A DNA stretch of 64,000 nt from Lysobacteraceae bacterium P (GTDB lineage: Bacteria > Pseudomonadota > Gammaproteobacteria > Xanthomonadales > Xanthomonadaceae): the NCBI GenBank assembly GCA_005503055.1, contig SCOX01000009.1, positions 1-64,000 on the forward strand, written 5' to 3'. The notes beneath the pieces were generated by a model. The model had not been told where the DNA came from. It did no database searches and saw nothing but the letters and a program-made list of their open reading frames with translations. Every line of letters begins with the position of its first letter. The first letter of the stretch is position 1. The position numbers and the translations under genes are program-made. Positions 17,875 to 27,605 of the stretch are shown piece by piece.

Positions 17875-18516
17875 ATGCGCATCCTGCTTGCACGCCACGG
17901 CGAAACGCCGTGGAACGCCGAAGGCCGCTACCAGGGCCAGGAAGACATTCCGCTGTCCCAAGTCGGCATCTCCCAGGCGCGCGCGCTGGGCGAGCGCCTG
18001 CGCGAGGTTCCGATCACGCGGGCCGTCGCCTCACCGCTCGGCCGCGCGCGCCAGACCGCGGAATTCGCCTTGGGCGATCGCGACCTGCCGCTCACGCTGG
18101 ATCCGGGCCTGATGGAGATCGCGCACGGTACGTGGGAGGGCCTGCTCGCCAGCGAGATCCGCGAGCGCGACGGCGAGCGCCTGCAGGCCTGGCGCGATGC
18201 GCCGCACGAAGTGCTGATGCCCGAAGGCGAATCGCTGCAGCACGTGTTCGATCGCGCGTGGCCGGCCTTCGCGCGAGCCACCGAGGGGCTGGGCGAACGC
18301 GACACGCTGCTCGTGGTCGCGCACGACGCCGTGAACCGTGTGCTGCTGTGCCACGTGCTCGGCATTCCGCTGGCGCGGCTGTGGACGTTCCGCCAGGCGC
18401 CGACGACGATCAACCTGCTCGAAGGCCCGGATGTCGATCACCTCGACGTGGTGCGCCTCAACGATTGCAGCCACCACACGCCGTTCTTCGGAGAGGCGGT
18501 GCATCGGGCGTTGTAG
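17875..18516 (+). CDS. Histidine phosphatase family protein (phosphoglycerate mutase-like)
   Basis: A 213-residue cytoplasmic phosphatase or mutase of the histidine phosphatase superfamily. The phosphohistidine motif is LLARHGETPWN at the N-terminus; other active-site residues are in ASPLGRARQTAEFA (Arg), GLMEIAHGTWEG (Glu) and LLVVAHDAVNRVLL (second His). It is closer to GpmB/CobC-type phosphatases than to glycolytic mutases, and the substrate is unknown. The ATG at 17875 opens directly on the motif. An ORF extension to 17827 has no family similarity. It ends 79 bp before folC. Confidence 0.88.
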   Translation: MRILLARHGETPWNAEGRYQGQEDIPLSQVGISQARALGERLREVPITRAVASPLGRARQTAEFALGDRDLPLTLDPGLMEIAHGTWEGLLASEIRERDGERLQAWRDAPHEVLMPEGESLQHVFDRAWPAFARATEGLGERDTLLVVAHDAVNRVLLCHVLGIPLARLWTFRQAPTTINLLEGPDVDHLDVVRLNDCSHHTPFFGEAVHRAL

Positions 18517-18595
18517 CTCGCGGGCTGCCCGCGACCCGGGAGCGGGCAGCAGACGGCGTCCCCGATCGGCGCGGGCGACAGGCGATAATGCCCGC

Positions 18596-19900
18596 ATGAA
18601 CCGCACGCTGGCCGACTGGCTCCAATACATCGAACGCATCCATCCCAAGTCCATCGAAATGGGGCTGGAGCGCATCCGCGAAGTCGCGCAGCGGCTGAAA
18701 GTGGGCCGGCCGGGCAAGGCGGTGATCACGGTCGGCGGCACCAACGGCAAGGGCTCGACGGTGGCCTTCATCGAGGCCATCGCGCGCGCCGCAGAATGGA
18801 AGGTCGGCGCGTACACCTCGCCGCATCTGCTGGTCTACAACGAGCGCGTGCGCATCGACGGCAGCGACGTGGACGATGCCGCCCTGATCGAGGCGTTCGA
18901 GGCGATCGAAACCGCGCGCGGCGAGACGGCGCTGACATATTTCGAGTACGGCACGCTCGCGGCCCTGTGGTTGTTCGAGCGGGCGCAGCTCGATCTGGCG
19001 ATTCTTGAAGTCGGCCTGGGCGGGCGTCTGGACGCGACCAACCTGGTGGACGCCGATGTCGCGGTGATTACGACGGTGGATCTGGACCATCAGGATTATC
19101 TCGGCGACGACCGCGAGGCCATCGGTGCTGAGAAGGTCGGCATCGCGCGCGCATGGAAGCCGCTGGTACTGGGCGACGACGACCCGCCGTCCAGCGTGCT
19201 CGGCCACGCCTATCGCATTGGCGCGCCGACGTGGCGCATCGCCAACGATTTCTTCTTCGAACCGGTACCGCCCGCGCTCGACGCGGACGGCCAGGCGCAG
19301 TCCGCGCGGTGGCGCTGGCGCGAGATCGGTCGACGCATGGAACTGCCGTTGCCGCGATTGGCTGCGCCGGTGCAACTGCGCAATGCCGCCGTTGCGATCG
19401 CCGCGCTGCGCGCGCTGCCGCGCCTGCCCAGGGCGCTGCCGCGTCCGGCGATTGCCGAGGGCATCGCCCGCGCGCACGTCGGCGGCCGGCTGCAGCGCTT
19501 CGAACGCGATGGCGTCGGGATCGTCGTGGACGTCGGCCACAACCCGCAGGCCGCGCGTGCGCTGGCCGATTGGTTGCGCACGGCTCCGGCGAGTGGGCGC
19601 TCGATCGCCGTGTACGCGGCACTGTCGGACAAGGACGTGGCCGGCGTGGTCGAGGCGCTGGCGCCGATGGTCGACGAGTGGCACCTGGCCGGATTGACCG
19701 ATGCGGGCCCGCGCGGCGGCGATGTCGAAGAATTCGCGGCGCGGCTGGCGGGGACGCGGGCGGGCGAGGGCATCCGTCACGCCACGGTCTCGCAGGCGCT
19801 CGCGGCGGCGCGCGCGCGGGCGCTGCCAGGCGATCTGGTGCTCGCCTTCGGCTCCTTCCATACCGCGGCGGCGGCGCTGGAGTCGCTCGCCCGCGACTGA
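18596..19900 (+). CDS. folC: Bifunctional dihydrofolate synthase / folylpolyglutamate synthase
   Basis: A 434-residue Mur-ligase-type enzyme. It joins L-glutamate to dihydropteroate and extends the polyglutamate tail of folates. The ATP loop is VGGTNGKGST (residues 46-55), followed by YTSPHLLVYNERVRIDG. TYFEYGTLAALWLF and EVGLGGRLDATNLVDA carry the folate and magnesium sites, and the C-terminal domain starts near VDVGHNPQAARAL. A GATAAT -10-like box at 18584-18589 ends six bases before the ATG and there is no RBS, so translation may start leaderless. It heads the conserved folC-dedD-cvpA-purF order. Confidence 0.95.
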   Translation: MNRTLADWLQYIERIHPKSIEMGLERIREVAQRLKVGRPGKAVITVGGTNGKGSTVAFIEAIARAAEWKVGAYTSPHLLVYNERVRIDGSDVDDAALIEAFEAIETARGETALTYFEYGTLAALWLFERAQLDLAILEVGLGGRLDATNLVDADVAVITTVDLDHQDYLGDDREAIGAEKVGIARAWKPLVLGDDDPPSSVLGHAYRIGAPTWRIANDFFFEPVPPALDADGQAQSARWRWREIGRRMELPLPRLAAPVQLRNAAVAIAALRALPRLPRALPRPAIAEGIARAHVGGRLQRFERDGVGIVVDVGHNPQAARALADWLRTAPASGRSIAVYAALSDKDVAGVVEALAPMVDEWHLAGLTDAGPRGGDVEEFAARLAGTRAGEGIRHATVSQALAAARARALPGDLVLAFGSFHTAAAALESLARD

Positions 19901-19940
19901 ACGTTGCGAACACCGTGCCGGTCGCGACGGATCGCGAGGG

Positions 19941-19946
19941 TATAAT
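19941..19946 (+). promoter_or_regulatory. Probable -10 box of dedD
   Basis: A perfect TATAAT lies 35 bases upstream of the dedD ATG, in the 81-bp gap after folC. No good -35 is seen at 16-18 nt. It suggests dedD-cvpA-purF can be transcribed independently of folC. Confidence 0.5.
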
Positions 19947-19981
19947 TCGCGCGGCCATTCGCCTGCGGTAATCGAGAACCG

Positions 19982-21031
19982 ATGGAACCTGCCCTGAAAC
20001 AGCGCGTCATCGGTGCGGTCGTCCTGATCGCACTGGCGGTGATCTTTCTGCCGATGCTGATCAAGGGGCCGGCCCCCGAAAGCGGAGCATCCAATGTCCC
20101 GCTGGAACTGCCCAAGGCGCCGCAGGGCGACTTCGAAACACGCGAGCTGCCGCTGGTGAGCCCGGGCCAGGCGCCCGAGGGCGGGGCGCTGGGAATGAAC
20201 GCCGAGGCGAACGGAAACGACACGCTGCCCACCGTGGACACCACGGCCGCAACGCAGGCGCCAGCGCCCGAGGGCGCGCTTCCGGCCGCCACCGCCGGCG
20301 GCAACTTCGCCGTGAGCTTCGGCAGTTACGCCAGCACGGGCGACGCCGACCGGGTCATCAAGGCGCTGCAGGGCGCGCAACTGTCCGCTTACCAGGAACC
20401 CGTGCCGGGCAATGGCCGCACGCTCCATCGCGTGCGCATCGGTCCGTTCGCCGCGCAGGCCGAGGCCGAGGCCGCGCGCCTGCAGTCCGGTCGCGTGCGC
20501 AGCGATGCCGGCGCCAAGGTCGTGGTGCTCGATGCCGATGCGGCCGAGCCGGTCGCCAGCGCGTCCCAGCCGGCGCCCGCGCCGACCGCATCCGTGTCTG
20601 CCCCGGTGCCGCTGGCCGAATCCCGCCCGGCCCAGGCCGCCGCGCCGCTGCCGCCGGAACCGGCCAAGCCGGCCGCGACGAAGTCGGCGCCGGCTCCCGT
20701 CCAGGACAAGCCTGTCGCCAAGGTCGTCGAGAAGCCGGTCCAGAAGCCCGCGACGACGCCTGCCGCGCCGGCCCCGACCGCACCGGCGGCCGCCGGCGTG
20801 GGTTTCGCCGTTCAATTGGGCGCCTTCGGCAGCGCCGCCGAGGCCGACAAGCTGCGTGATCGCGCGCGCGGTGCCGGCTTCAGCGCATTCGTCGAACAGG
20901 TCCGCACCGACAAGGGCGTGCTGAACCGGGTCCGCGTCGGTCCCGTCGCCAGCCGCGCCGATGCCGACCAGCTCAAGGCGCAGGTGGCGTCCCGGCTGGG
21001 CGTGAGCGGCATTGTCCGCCCGCATCCCTGA
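19982..21031 (+). CDS. dedD: SPOR-domain cell-division protein, DedD-like
   Basis: A 349-residue inner-membrane protein with one N-terminal anchor (VIGAVVLIALAVIFLPMLI, about residues 9-28), probably facing the periplasm. It carries two SPOR-type repeats, not one. The first spans about residues 103-175 (NFAVSFGSYASTGDADRVIK, RVRIGPFAAQAEAEA) and the second about 275-349 (GFAVQLGAFGSAAEADKLRD, RVRVGPVASRADADQLK). A long Pro/Ala/Val-rich linker lies between. SPOR domains bind denuded glycan at the division septum. Gene order folC-dedD-cvpA-purF supports the name. E. coli DedD is shorter, with a single SPOR domain. Confidence 0.88.
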   Translation: MEPALKQRVIGAVVLIALAVIFLPMLIKGPAPESGASNVPLELPKAPQGDFETRELPLVSPGQAPEGGALGMNAEANGNDTLPTVDTTAATQAPAPEGALPAATAGGNFAVSFGSYASTGDADRVIKALQGAQLSAYQEPVPGNGRTLHRVRIGPFAAQAEAEAARLQSGRVRSDAGAKVVVLDADAAEPVASASQPAPAPTASVSAPVPLAESRPAQAAAPLPPEPAKPAATKSAPAPVQDKPVAKVVEKPVQKPATTPAAPAPTAPAAAGVGFAVQLGAFGSAAEADKLRDRARGAGFSAFVEQVRTDKGVLNRVRVGPVASRADADQLKAQVASRLGVSGIVRPHP

Positions 21032-21053
21032 CCCCATCTAGATCGGGCAGAAG

Positions 21054-21635
21054 ATGGGCGCGATCGACTGGGTGCTGCTGGCGGTAGTCGCGGTATCGGC
21101 GCTGTTCGGGCTCATGCGCGGCTTCGTCGGCGTGCTCGCCTCGCTCATCGCCTGGCTGCTGGCCGGTTGGGCGGCGCTGCACTTTGGCGCCGACGTCGGC
21201 CTGATGCTCTCCGGAGACGGTGAGATTGGCGCCGGTGAACTCTTCGGCGGTTACGCGCTTTGCTTCATCGGCGTGCTGGTGGTGGTCGGTCTGGTCGGCT
21301 GGCTGGTACGCAAGCTGGTGCAGTCGGTCGGCCTCTCCGGGCTGGACCGGGTGCTCGGCCTGGCGTTGGGCCTGGCGCGGGGCGCGTTCGTCGCCTGTGC
21401 GCTGGTGCTGCTGCTGGGCCTGACTGCGATGCCGCACGAGCCGGCATGGCAGCGATCGCAGGTGGTGCCGGTGTTCGTACCGGGCGCGCAGTGGATGCGC
21501 GCATGGTTGCCGGAGTGGGCGGCCGAGCATGTCGACCTCGACGGTAGCGGCATGCAGGGCCAGGATGAAGAACTTCCTCCGGTGGCGACGCCGGATGCCG
21601 GACCGGCCTTGCCGGCGCCGGTCAGCGAGGCCTGA
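21054..21635 (+). CDS. cvpA: CvpA family membrane protein
   Basis: A 193-residue inner-membrane protein with about four membrane segments in the first 130 residues: WVLLAVVAVSALFGLMRGFV, then VLASLIAWLLAGWAAL, LCFIGVLVVVGLVGWLV and LGLARGAFVACALVLLLGL. The opening MGAIDWVLL and the SGLDRVLGLALGLARG block are typical of CvpA, known from colicin V production and often found upstream of purF. A hydrophilic C-terminal tail of about 50 residues follows. It starts 22 bp after dedD and precedes purF by 95 bp. Confidence 0.9.
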   Translation: MGAIDWVLLAVVAVSALFGLMRGFVGVLASLIAWLLAGWAALHFGADVGLMLSGDGEIGAGELFGGYALCFIGVLVVVGLVGWLVRKLVQSVGLSGLDRVLGLALGLARGAFVACALVLLLGLTAMPHEPAWQRSQVVPVFVPGAQWMRAWLPEWAAEHVDLDGSGMQGQDEELPPVATPDAGPALPAPVSEA

Positions 21636-21730
21636 CGGCTGCAGCAATCCCGCGAGCCCTACGGCTGTAGCAATCAAGCGGGCCTTCCGGCCCGCGCGCA
21701 ACAAACAACTTCACAGCAGGACTCATCACC

Positions 21731-23197
21731 ATGTGCGGCATTCTCGGAATCGTCGGCCACAACGACGTCGCGGCCCAGCTCTACGACGGGCTCTCGGTGC
21801 TGCAGCATCGCGGCCAGGACGCCGCCGGCATCGCCACCGCCAACGGCAGCAAGCTGCGCGTGCACAAGGGCAACGGCCTGGCGAGCGATGTCTTCGACGC
21901 CGCCTCGATCGCGCTGCTGGAAGGGCGCGTGGGTATCGCCCACTGCCGGTATCCCACCGCGGGCAGCGAAGGTTCCGACGAAGCCCAGCCGTTCTACGTG
22001 AACTCGCCGTTCGGCATCGCGCTGGCGCACAACGGCAATCTGATCAACACCGACGCGCTGCGCCGCGAGGTGTTCGAACAGGACCGCCGCAACGTCAACA
22101 CCGAATCCGACTCGGAAGTGCTGCTCAACGTGTTCGCGCACGAGCTGGACACGCAGAAGGCGCTCAATCCCGATGCCGCGTTCCGTGCGATCGAAGGCGT
22201 GACGCGCCGCTGCGTCGGCGGCTTCGCCGTGGTCGCGACCGTGCTGGGCCTGGGCCTGGTGGCCTTCCGCGATCCCAACGGCATCCGCCCGCTGGTGCTG
22301 GGCAAGCGCAACAGCGGCGGCCAGGACGAATACGCGGTCGCGTCCGAATCGGTCGCGCTCGATCTGCTCGGTTTCGAACGCGTGCGCGACGTGCGTCCCG
22401 GCGAGGGCCTGGTGATCACGCCGCGCGGCGAGCTCTTCACGCGCCAGTGCGCCGAGCCGCGCCAGCACACGCCGTGCATTTTCGAGTACGTGTACTTCGC
22501 GCGCCCGGACTCGATGATGGACGAAGTGTCCGTGCACAAGGCGCGCATGCGCATGGGCCAGAAACTCGGCGAGAAGATCCTGCGCCTGCGTCCGGACCAC
22601 GACATCGATACCGTGATCCCGATTCCCGACACCTCGCGCGACGCGGCACTGGAAATCTCCAACGTGCTGGGCGTGAAGTATCGCGAAGGCTTCATCAAGA
22701 ACCGTTACGTCGGCCGCACCTTCATCATGCCGGGGCAGGGCGAACGCGCGAAATCGGTTCGTCGCAAGCTCAACCCGATTCCGCTGGAATTCCGCAACCG
22801 CGTCGTGCTGCTGGTGGACGATTCGATCGTGCGCGGCACCACGTCGCGGCAGATCGTGCAGATGGCGCGCGATGCCGGCGCGCGCAAGGTGTACCTCGCC
22901 TCCGCCGCGCCGCCGGTGCGGCATCCGAACATTTACGGCATCGACATGCCGTCGGCGGAGGAACTCGTCGCGCACGACCGCACCGATGACGAAGTGCAGA
23001 AGCTGCTCGGCTGCGACTGGCTGATCTACCAGGACCTCGCGGACCTGGAAGAGGCCGTGTCCGGTCCGAAGCGCCGCATCGACCATTTCGATTCGTCCTG
23101 CTTCAACGGCGAGTACGTGACGGGCGTGGAGCCGGGCTATTTCGAGCGCATCCAGCAATTGCGTTCGGACGAAGCCAAGAAGACGCGGAGGGCATGA
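21731..23197 (+). CDS. purF: Amidophosphoribosyltransferase
   Basis: A 488-residue enzyme for the first committed step of purine synthesis (PRPP plus glutamine to phosphoribosylamine). The N-terminal glutaminase has Cys2 as nucleophile ([10 protein letters not shown]), with [14 protein letters not shown] and [10 protein letters not shown]. The C-terminal phosphoribosyltransferase domain has the PRPP loop [19 protein letters not shown] near residue 358 and the [12 protein letters not shown] block. Length is usual. The 95-bp leader holds two copies of an ACGGCTG(C/T)AGCAATC repeat and a GCGGGCC/GGCCCGC hairpin at 21678-21695, without a T tract. The stop overlaps or abuts the rraB start. Confidence 0.96.
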   Translation: MCGILGIVGHNDVAAQLYDGLSVLQHRGQDAAGIATANGSKLRVHKGNGLASDVFDAASIALLEGRVGIAHCRYPTAGSEGSDEAQPFYVNSPFGIALAHNGNLINTDALRREVFEQDRRNVNTESDSEVLLNVFAHELDTQKALNPDAAFRAIEGVTRRCVGGFAVVATVLGLGLVAFRDPNGIRPLVLGKRNSGGQDEYAVASESVALDLLGFERVRDVRPGEGLVITPRGELFTRQCAEPRQHTPCIFEYVYFARPDSMMDEVSVHKARMRMGQKLGEKILRLRPDHDIDTVIPIPDTSRDAALEISNVLGVKYREGFIKNRYVGRTFIMPGQGERAKSVRRKLNPIPLEFRNRVVLLVDDSIVRGTTSRQIVQMARDAGARKVYLASAAPPVRHPNIYGIDMPSAEELVAHDRTDDEVQKLLGCDWLIYQDLADLEEAVSGPKRRIDHFDSSCFNGEYVTGVEPGYFERIQQLRSDEAKKTRRA

Positions 23198-23199
23198 GC

Positions 23200-23553
23200 A
23201 TGCGTTCGCTGCAACTGGGGTTGATCCCCGACGACGAAAACGGCGAAGTGCTCAAGCGCATGGTCGAGGACGGCGACGATCTCACGCTGGAACGCCCCGT
23301 CGAGTTCTTCCACGTCTTCGCCGACGAAGAGCAGGCGAACGCGTTCGCGGCCGCCGCGGCGGAAATGCCGTCGGTGGCGGTGGAAGAGCCGGAAGTCGAC
23401 GATGAAGACGTGTGGCAGGTCTGCGTGATCCGCGTCATGGCACCGCAGCACGCGGCGATCACCGAAAGTGAGCGTCAACTCGGCGCGCTCGCGGAAACGT
23501 ACGGCGGATACGCCGATGGTTGGGGCTGCTCGCCCGCCGATCGCCCGCACTGA
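23200..23553 (+). CDS. rraB: Ribonuclease E inhibitor RraB family protein
   Basis: A small acidic protein of about 117 residues. It matches the RraB family: LGLIPDDENGEVLKRMVEDG at the start, RPVEFFHVFADEEQANAFA, VWQVCVIRVMAP, and YGGYADGWGC near the end. RraB binds RNase E and changes its cleavage pattern in E. coli. Two ATGs are possible. The one at 23194 overlaps the purF stop as ATGA, but the RBS GGAGGG (23187-23192) fits better with 23200. Co-transcription with purF is very likely. Confidence 0.85.
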   Translation: MRSLQLGLIPDDENGEVLKRMVEDGDDLTLERPVEFFHVFADEEQANAFAAAAAEMPSVAVEEPEVDDEDVWQVCVIRVMAPQHAAITESERQLGALAETYGGYADGWGCSPADRPH

Positions 23554-23558
23554 GCACC

Positions 23559-24365
23559 ATGGGCGCTTCGCTGTTCGACGCAGCCCGCGCCTGCCTCGAT
23601 GCGGCGACGCCGGAGGCCAAGGTGGCCGCCACCTTCGTCGCGGCCGAAGCATTCGCGCGCGGAGAGCTTGCGATTCCGGACGCCGCGCCCGAACCCGATC
23701 CGATAGGCATGCCGGGCCGCCCCGAGCGCCCGCTCCTGCTGCACCCGCGGGACTTGCCGCGGCGTGGTTTCGGCAGCAACGAAGGCCGCGCGGCCTTCAT
23801 CCACGCGATCGCGCACATCGAGTTCAATGCCATCGATCTGGCGTGGGACGCGGCGTACCGCTTCCGCGGCATGCCGCGCGAGTTCTACCTCGACTGGGTC
23901 GGCGTCGCGAACGACGAGGCGCGCCATTTCACGCTGTTGCGCGCACGCCTGAACGACCTGGGTCACGACTACGGCGATTTCGGCGCCCACAACGGTCTGT
24001 GGGAAATGGCCGAGAAGACGGCGCACGATGGCCTCGCACGCATGGCGCTGGTGCCGCGCGTGCTCGAAGCGCGCGGGCTGGACGTGACGCCGGGCATGAT
24101 CGTGAAGCTGCGCTCGCTCGGCGATGACGCCACCGCCGACATCCTGGACGTGATCCTGCGTGAGGAAGTGGCGCACGTCGCCGCCGGTTCGCGCTGGTTC
24201 CGCTGGTATTGCGACCGTGCCGGCGTCGATCCCGCGCCACGTTTCCGCGAACTGTTGACGCAGTACGCGCGTGCGGTGCTCTACGGCCCGTTCAATCACC
24301 AGGCGCGCAGCGCGGCGGGGTTTGACGAGGATGAGCTTGCGGCGCTGGAGAAGTTGGCGGGTTGA
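23559..24365 (+). CDS. DUF455 family protein (ferritin-like, COG2833)
   Basis: A 268-residue soluble protein of the DUF455 family, which has a ferritin-like four-helix fold. Carboxylate and His residues fit a diiron site: [23 protein letters not shown], then [19 protein letters not shown] and [18 protein letters not shown]. The N-terminal [19 protein letters not shown] is characteristic. Enzyme activity is not established for the family. The ATG at 23559 lies six bases after rraB, so it is probably the last gene of the purF operon. It is convergent with lpxH (55 bp apart). Confidence 0.86.
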   Translation: MGASLFDAARACLDAATPEAKVAATFVAAEAFARGELAIPDAAPEPDPIGMPGRPERPLLLHPRDLPRRGFGSNEGRAAFIHAIAHIEFNAIDLAWDAAYRFRGMPREFYLDWVGVANDEARHFTLLRARLNDLGHDYGDFGAHNGLWEMAEKTAHDGLARMALVPRVLEARGLDVTPGMIVKLRSLGDDATADILDVILREEVAHVAAGSRWFRWYCDRAGVDPAPRFRELLTQYARAVLYGPFNHQARSAAGFDEDELAALEKLAG

Positions 24366-24420
24366 GGGCGCGGCAGTCGATGCGCAACTGCGTCAGCGGG
24401 CTACGTTTCCAACCGCTGAA

Positions 24421-25158
24421 TCAGAGCGGCAAGCCGCGCAACTCGAACCCGTTGCGATCCACCCGCAGCACCGAGCCCTGGTCGTACCAGTCGCCGAGCA
24501 CTATGCGCTCGCACGCGCGGCCGTCGACGTGCAGCTCGTGCACGGCCGGACGGTGCGTGTGGCCGTGGATGATGCGGTCCAGCCCATAGCGACTGAAGGT
24601 GCTTTCCACCGTGGCCGGCGCTACGTCGGTGATGCTTTCCATCGTGCCCTGTTGCTTGAGGCCGCTCTGGTGTGCCTTGCTCGCCGCGCGCGCCTGCTGC
24701 GCGAACGCCACGCGCACCGCCAGCGGCTGCGAGAGGAACTGCGCCTGCCACTGCGGATTTCGGGTCTGCGTGCGGAACTGCTGGTAGGCCAGATCGTCGG
24801 TGCACAGCGTGTCGCCGTGCATGATCAGCGTCGGCTGGCCGTAGAGCACGACCACGGCCGGGTCGGGCAGGATCGTGATGCCGGCACGCCGCGCGAACGC
24901 GTCGCCCAGCAGGAAATCCCGATTGCCACGGATGAAGAACGTCGGCACGCCCGAAGCCTGCAGCGAGTGCAGTTCGTGCGCGACGACGGCGCCGGCCTCG
25001 GAAGGGTCGTCGTCGCCGACCCAGGCCTCGAAGAGGTCGCCGAGGATGTACAGCGCGTCGGCGCCGTGGGCCTCCGACCGGATGAAACGGCCGAACAGCT
25101 CGGTGATCTGCGGGCGCTCGGCGTCGAGGTGGAGGTCGGAGATGAAAAGCGTCGTCAT
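24421..25158 (-). CDS. lpxH: UDP-2,3-diacylglucosamine diphosphatase LpxH
   Basis: A 245-residue calcineurin-like metallophosphoesterase. It cleaves UDP-2,3-diacylglucosamine to lipid X in lipid A synthesis, at the inner face of the membrane. Motifs in order match E. coli Lpx[54 protein letters not shown], and [14 protein letters not shown]. The C-terminal [14 protein letters not shown] also aligns. The ATG at 25158 is the only start that keeps just the family N-terminus. It is divergent from gltX across 93 bp. Confidence 0.95.
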   Translation of the reverse strand: MTTLFISDLHLDAERPQITELFGRFIRSEAHGADALYILGDLFEAWVGDDDPSEAGAVVAHELHSLQASGVPTFFIRGNRDFLLGDAFARRAGITILPDPAVVVLYGQPTLIMHGDTLCTDDLAYQQFRTQTRNPQWQAQFLSQPLAVRVAFAQQARAASKAHQSGLKQQGTMESITDVAPATVESTFSRYGLDRIIHGHTHRPAVHELHVDGRACERIVLGDWYDQGSVLRVDRNGFELRGLPL

Positions 25159-25251
25159 GGCGGCGATTCTAGGGGCTGCCGACGGCCACGACGCGTCCCG
25201 ACGTCCGGGTTCGGTAAAATCGCCGGTTTCCGCCGTCCCGAGCCATCCCCC

Positions 25252-26673
25252 ATGAGCTGCCGCACCCGCTTCGCTCCCAGTCCCACCGGCTACCTGCACA
25301 TCGGCGGCGCGCGCACCGCGCTGTACTGCTGGCTGGAGGCACGCCGCCGCGGCGGGCAGTTCATCCTGCGTGTCGAGGACACCGACCGCGAGCGCAGCAC
25401 GCAGGCGGCCATCGACGCCATCCTGCAGGCGATGGAATGGCTGGGCCTGGGCTACGACGAAGGCCCGATCTACCAGACGCAGCGCCTCGACCGTTACCGC
25501 GAAGTCGCCGAGCAGATGGTCGCGGCCGGCACCGCGTACTACGCCTACGAGACCAAGGACGAGCTGGAGGCCATGCGCGAGAAGGCGATGGCCGCCGGCG
25601 ACAAGCCGCGCTACAACGGCGCGTACCGCGAGCGCAGCGAAGGTTTCCGCGACGATCCCAACCGCGTGATCCGCTTCAAGAACCCGGTCGACGGCACGGT
25701 CGTGTGGGAAGACAAGGTCAAGGGTCGCATCGAGTTCGCCAACAGCGAACTCGACGACCTGGTGATCTTCCGTTCCGACGGATACCCCACGTACAACTTC
25801 GCGGTCGTCGTCGACGACCTGGACATGGGCATCACCGATGTCGTGCGTGGCGACGACCACATCAACAACACGCCGCGGCAGATCAACATCTACCGCGCGC
25901 TGATGCAGATGGGCATGGCCACGACCGTGCCGCATTTCGCGCACCTGCCGATGATCCTCGACCCGGAAGGCGCCAAGCTGTCCAAGCGCACCGGCGCGGC
26001 GGACGTGATGCAGTACCGCGACATGGGCTACCTGCCGCATGCGCTGCTCAACTACCTGGTTCGATTGGGCTGGTCGCATGGCGATCAGGAGATCTTCTCG
26101 ATCGCGGAAATGACGCAGCTGTTCGACCTGAAGGACGTCAACGCCAAGGCCTCGCGCCTGGATCCGGCCAAGCTCGGCTGGCTCAACCAGCAGTACCTCA
26201 AGAGCGACGATCCGGCCGACGTGGGCAAGCACCTGGAGTGGCACCTGCTCGCGCAGGGTTACGACCTGTCGAAGGGGCCGAAGGCAGCCGATCTGGTCGT
26301 CGCGCTGCGCGACCGCGTGCAGACGCTGAAGGAAATGGCCGAGCGCGCCGCGGTGTGGTTCGGCCCGCTCACGCAGTACGACGACGCGGCCGTCGCCAAG
26401 CACCTCGTTGCCGCCGCGCGCGCACCGCTGGCGGACGCCCGCGACCGCTTGGCCGCGCTGCCGGAATGGAGCGCCGAGTCGGTCTCGCAGGCCCTGCACG
26501 CGACCGCTGAGGCACTGGGCATCGGCATGGGCAAGGTGGCCCAGCCAATGCGCGTGGCGATCACCGGCACGCAGGTTTCGCCGGACATCTCGCACACGGT
26601 GTACCTGGCCGGACAGTCCGAGGCGCTGGCGCGCATCGATGCGGCCCTTGCAAAAGCGCCCGCCGGCGCCTAA
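25252..26673 (+). CDS. gltX: Glutamate--tRNA ligase
   Basis: A 473-residue class I aminoacyl-tRNA synthetase for glutamate. The HIGH-type signature is [20 protein letters not shown] near the N-terminus. The KMSKS-type loop is [11 protein letters not shown] near residue 245. [21 protein letters not shown] lies between, and an anticodon-binding helical domain follows. Length is standard. A TAAAAT -10-like box at 25215-25220 lies 31 bp upstream of the ATG. The following zur gene starts 34 bp after the stop, so the two may share a transcript. Confidence 0.96.
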   Translation: MSCRTRFAPSPTGYLHIGGARTALYCWLEARRRGGQFILRVEDTDRERSTQAAIDAILQAMEWLGLGYDEGPIYQTQRLDRYREVAEQMVAAGTAYYAYETKDELEAMREKAMAAGDKPRYNGAYRERSEGFRDDPNRVIRFKNPVDGTVVWEDKVKGRIEFANSELDDLVIFRSDGYPTYNFAVVVDDLDMGITDVVRGDDHINNTPRQINIYRALMQMGMATTVPHFAHLPMILDPEGAKLSKRTGAADVMQYRDMGYLPHALLNYLVRLGWSHGDQEIFSIAEMTQLFDLKDVNAKASRLDPAKLGWLNQQYLKSDDPADVGKHLEWHLLAQGYDLSKGPKAADLVVALRDRVQTLKEMAERAAVWFGPLTQYDDAAVAKHLVAAARAPLADARDRLAALPEWSAESVSQALHATAEALGIGMGKVAQPMRVAITGTQVSPDISHTVYLAGQSEALARIDAALAKAPAGA

Positions 26674-26707
26674 ATCGGAAGGAGCCCGGTCACGGGAACA
26701 CACCGCC

Positions 26708-27199
26708 ATGAATCACAGCCACGCCTGCACCGACCCCTCGCACCACGTCCACGACGGCGACGCCTTCGTGCAGGAGGTCGAGCGCGCGTGCGAGGCGCGC
26801 GGCCTGCGACTCACGCCGATCCGCGCGCATGCGTTGCGCCTCATCGCGGACGCGGGTCGGCCCGTGAAGGCCTACGAACTGCTCGACCAGATGAAGGCCA
26901 CGCACGACGCCGCCGCGCCGCCGACGGTGTATCGCGCGCTCGACTTCCTGCTCGAGCATGGCTTCATCCACAAGCTCGCCTCGATCAACGCCTTCGTCGG
27001 TTGCCACCATCCCGGTTCGGCGCAGCATGCGGTGCCGTTCCTGATCTGCGACCGCTGCCAGTCCGCGACCGAACTGGAAGACGAGCGCATCGTCGAGACG
27101 CTCGATCGCCGCGCGCGCGAACTCGGATTCACGCCGCAGGCCCAGACGCTGGAAGTGCACGGCGTCTGCGCGGCTTGCGCGAAGGCCGACGCCGCCTGA
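26708..27199 (+). CDS. zur: Fur-family zinc uptake regulator Zur
   Basis: A 163-residue metal-sensing repressor of the Fur superfamily. It has a winged helix ([17 protein letters not shown], then [21 protein letters not shown]) and a dimerisation domain with metal ligands. Zinc-type features are [21 protein letters not shown] and the C-terminal CAACAK, giving two CxxC structural pairs. This pattern, plus the His-rich N-terminus ([18 protein letters not shown]), favours Zur over Fur. A perfect Zur-type palindrome 5 kb downstream in the window controls a zinc receptor gene, which supports the name. Confidence 0.88.
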   Translation: MNHSHACTDPSHHVHDGDAFVQEVERACEARGLRLTPIRAHALRLIADAGRPVKAYELLDQMKATHDAAAPPTVYRALDFLLEHGFIHKLASINAFVGCHHPGSAQHAVPFLICDRCQSATELEDERIVETLDRRARELGFTPQAQTLEVHGVCAACAKADAA

Positions 27200-27242
27200 T
27201 GCGGTGCCGCGCCGCGACCCGCAGGTCGCGACGCGCAATGCC

Positions 27243-27605
27243 TCAGATCACTTGCCGCCGCGCTGCGGTATCGGCATCGCCGGTGTTCGGCGTGCCCGTG
27301 GGTTCGATCAGCATCACATGCGCCTCTTCGACCGCCACCGGTCGATGCTCGACGCCACGCGGGACGACGAACAACTCGCCCGGGCCGAGTTCGATGTTGC
27401 GGTCGCGCAGCTCGATCCTGATCCGGCCGCTCAAGACCAGGAAAAGGTCGTCCGTGTCGTCGTGGTGATGCCACACGAACTCGCCCTTCACCTTGACCAC
27501 CATGATGTCGTGTCCGTTGAAGGTCGCGACCGTGCGCGGTTGCCAGTGGTCGTCGAACGTCGCGAGCTTGTCGGCGAGGTTGATCGCTTTGGATTGCGTA
27601 TTCAC
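27243..27605 (-). CDS. Cupin-domain protein
   Basis: A 120-residue single cupin barrel. Motif 1 is visible as EFVWHHHDDTDDLFLVLSG (His-His and Glu/Asp metal-binding pattern), and motif 2 as LGPGELFVVPRGVEHRPVA. The ligand and reaction are unknown. The start is a GTG at 27605, supported by GGAG six bases upstream. It overlaps the TGA of the upstream MFS gene (GTGA), implying translational coupling. No signal peptide. It is the third gene of the marR-MFS-cupin operon. Confidence 0.85.
   Translation of the reverse strand: MNTQSKAINLADKLATFDDHWQPRTVATFNGHDIMVVKVKGEFVWHHHDDTDDLFLVLSGRIRIELRDRNIELGPGELFVVPRGVEHRPVAVEEAHVMLIEPTGTPNTGDADTAARRQVI

Noticed and set aside
21636-21730. Possible riboswitch or PurR site before purF
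   Set aside because: The leader has only a short hairpin without a T tract and a twofold repeat of ACGGCTG(C/T)AGCAATC; nothing matches a known purine riboswitch or a PurR operator.
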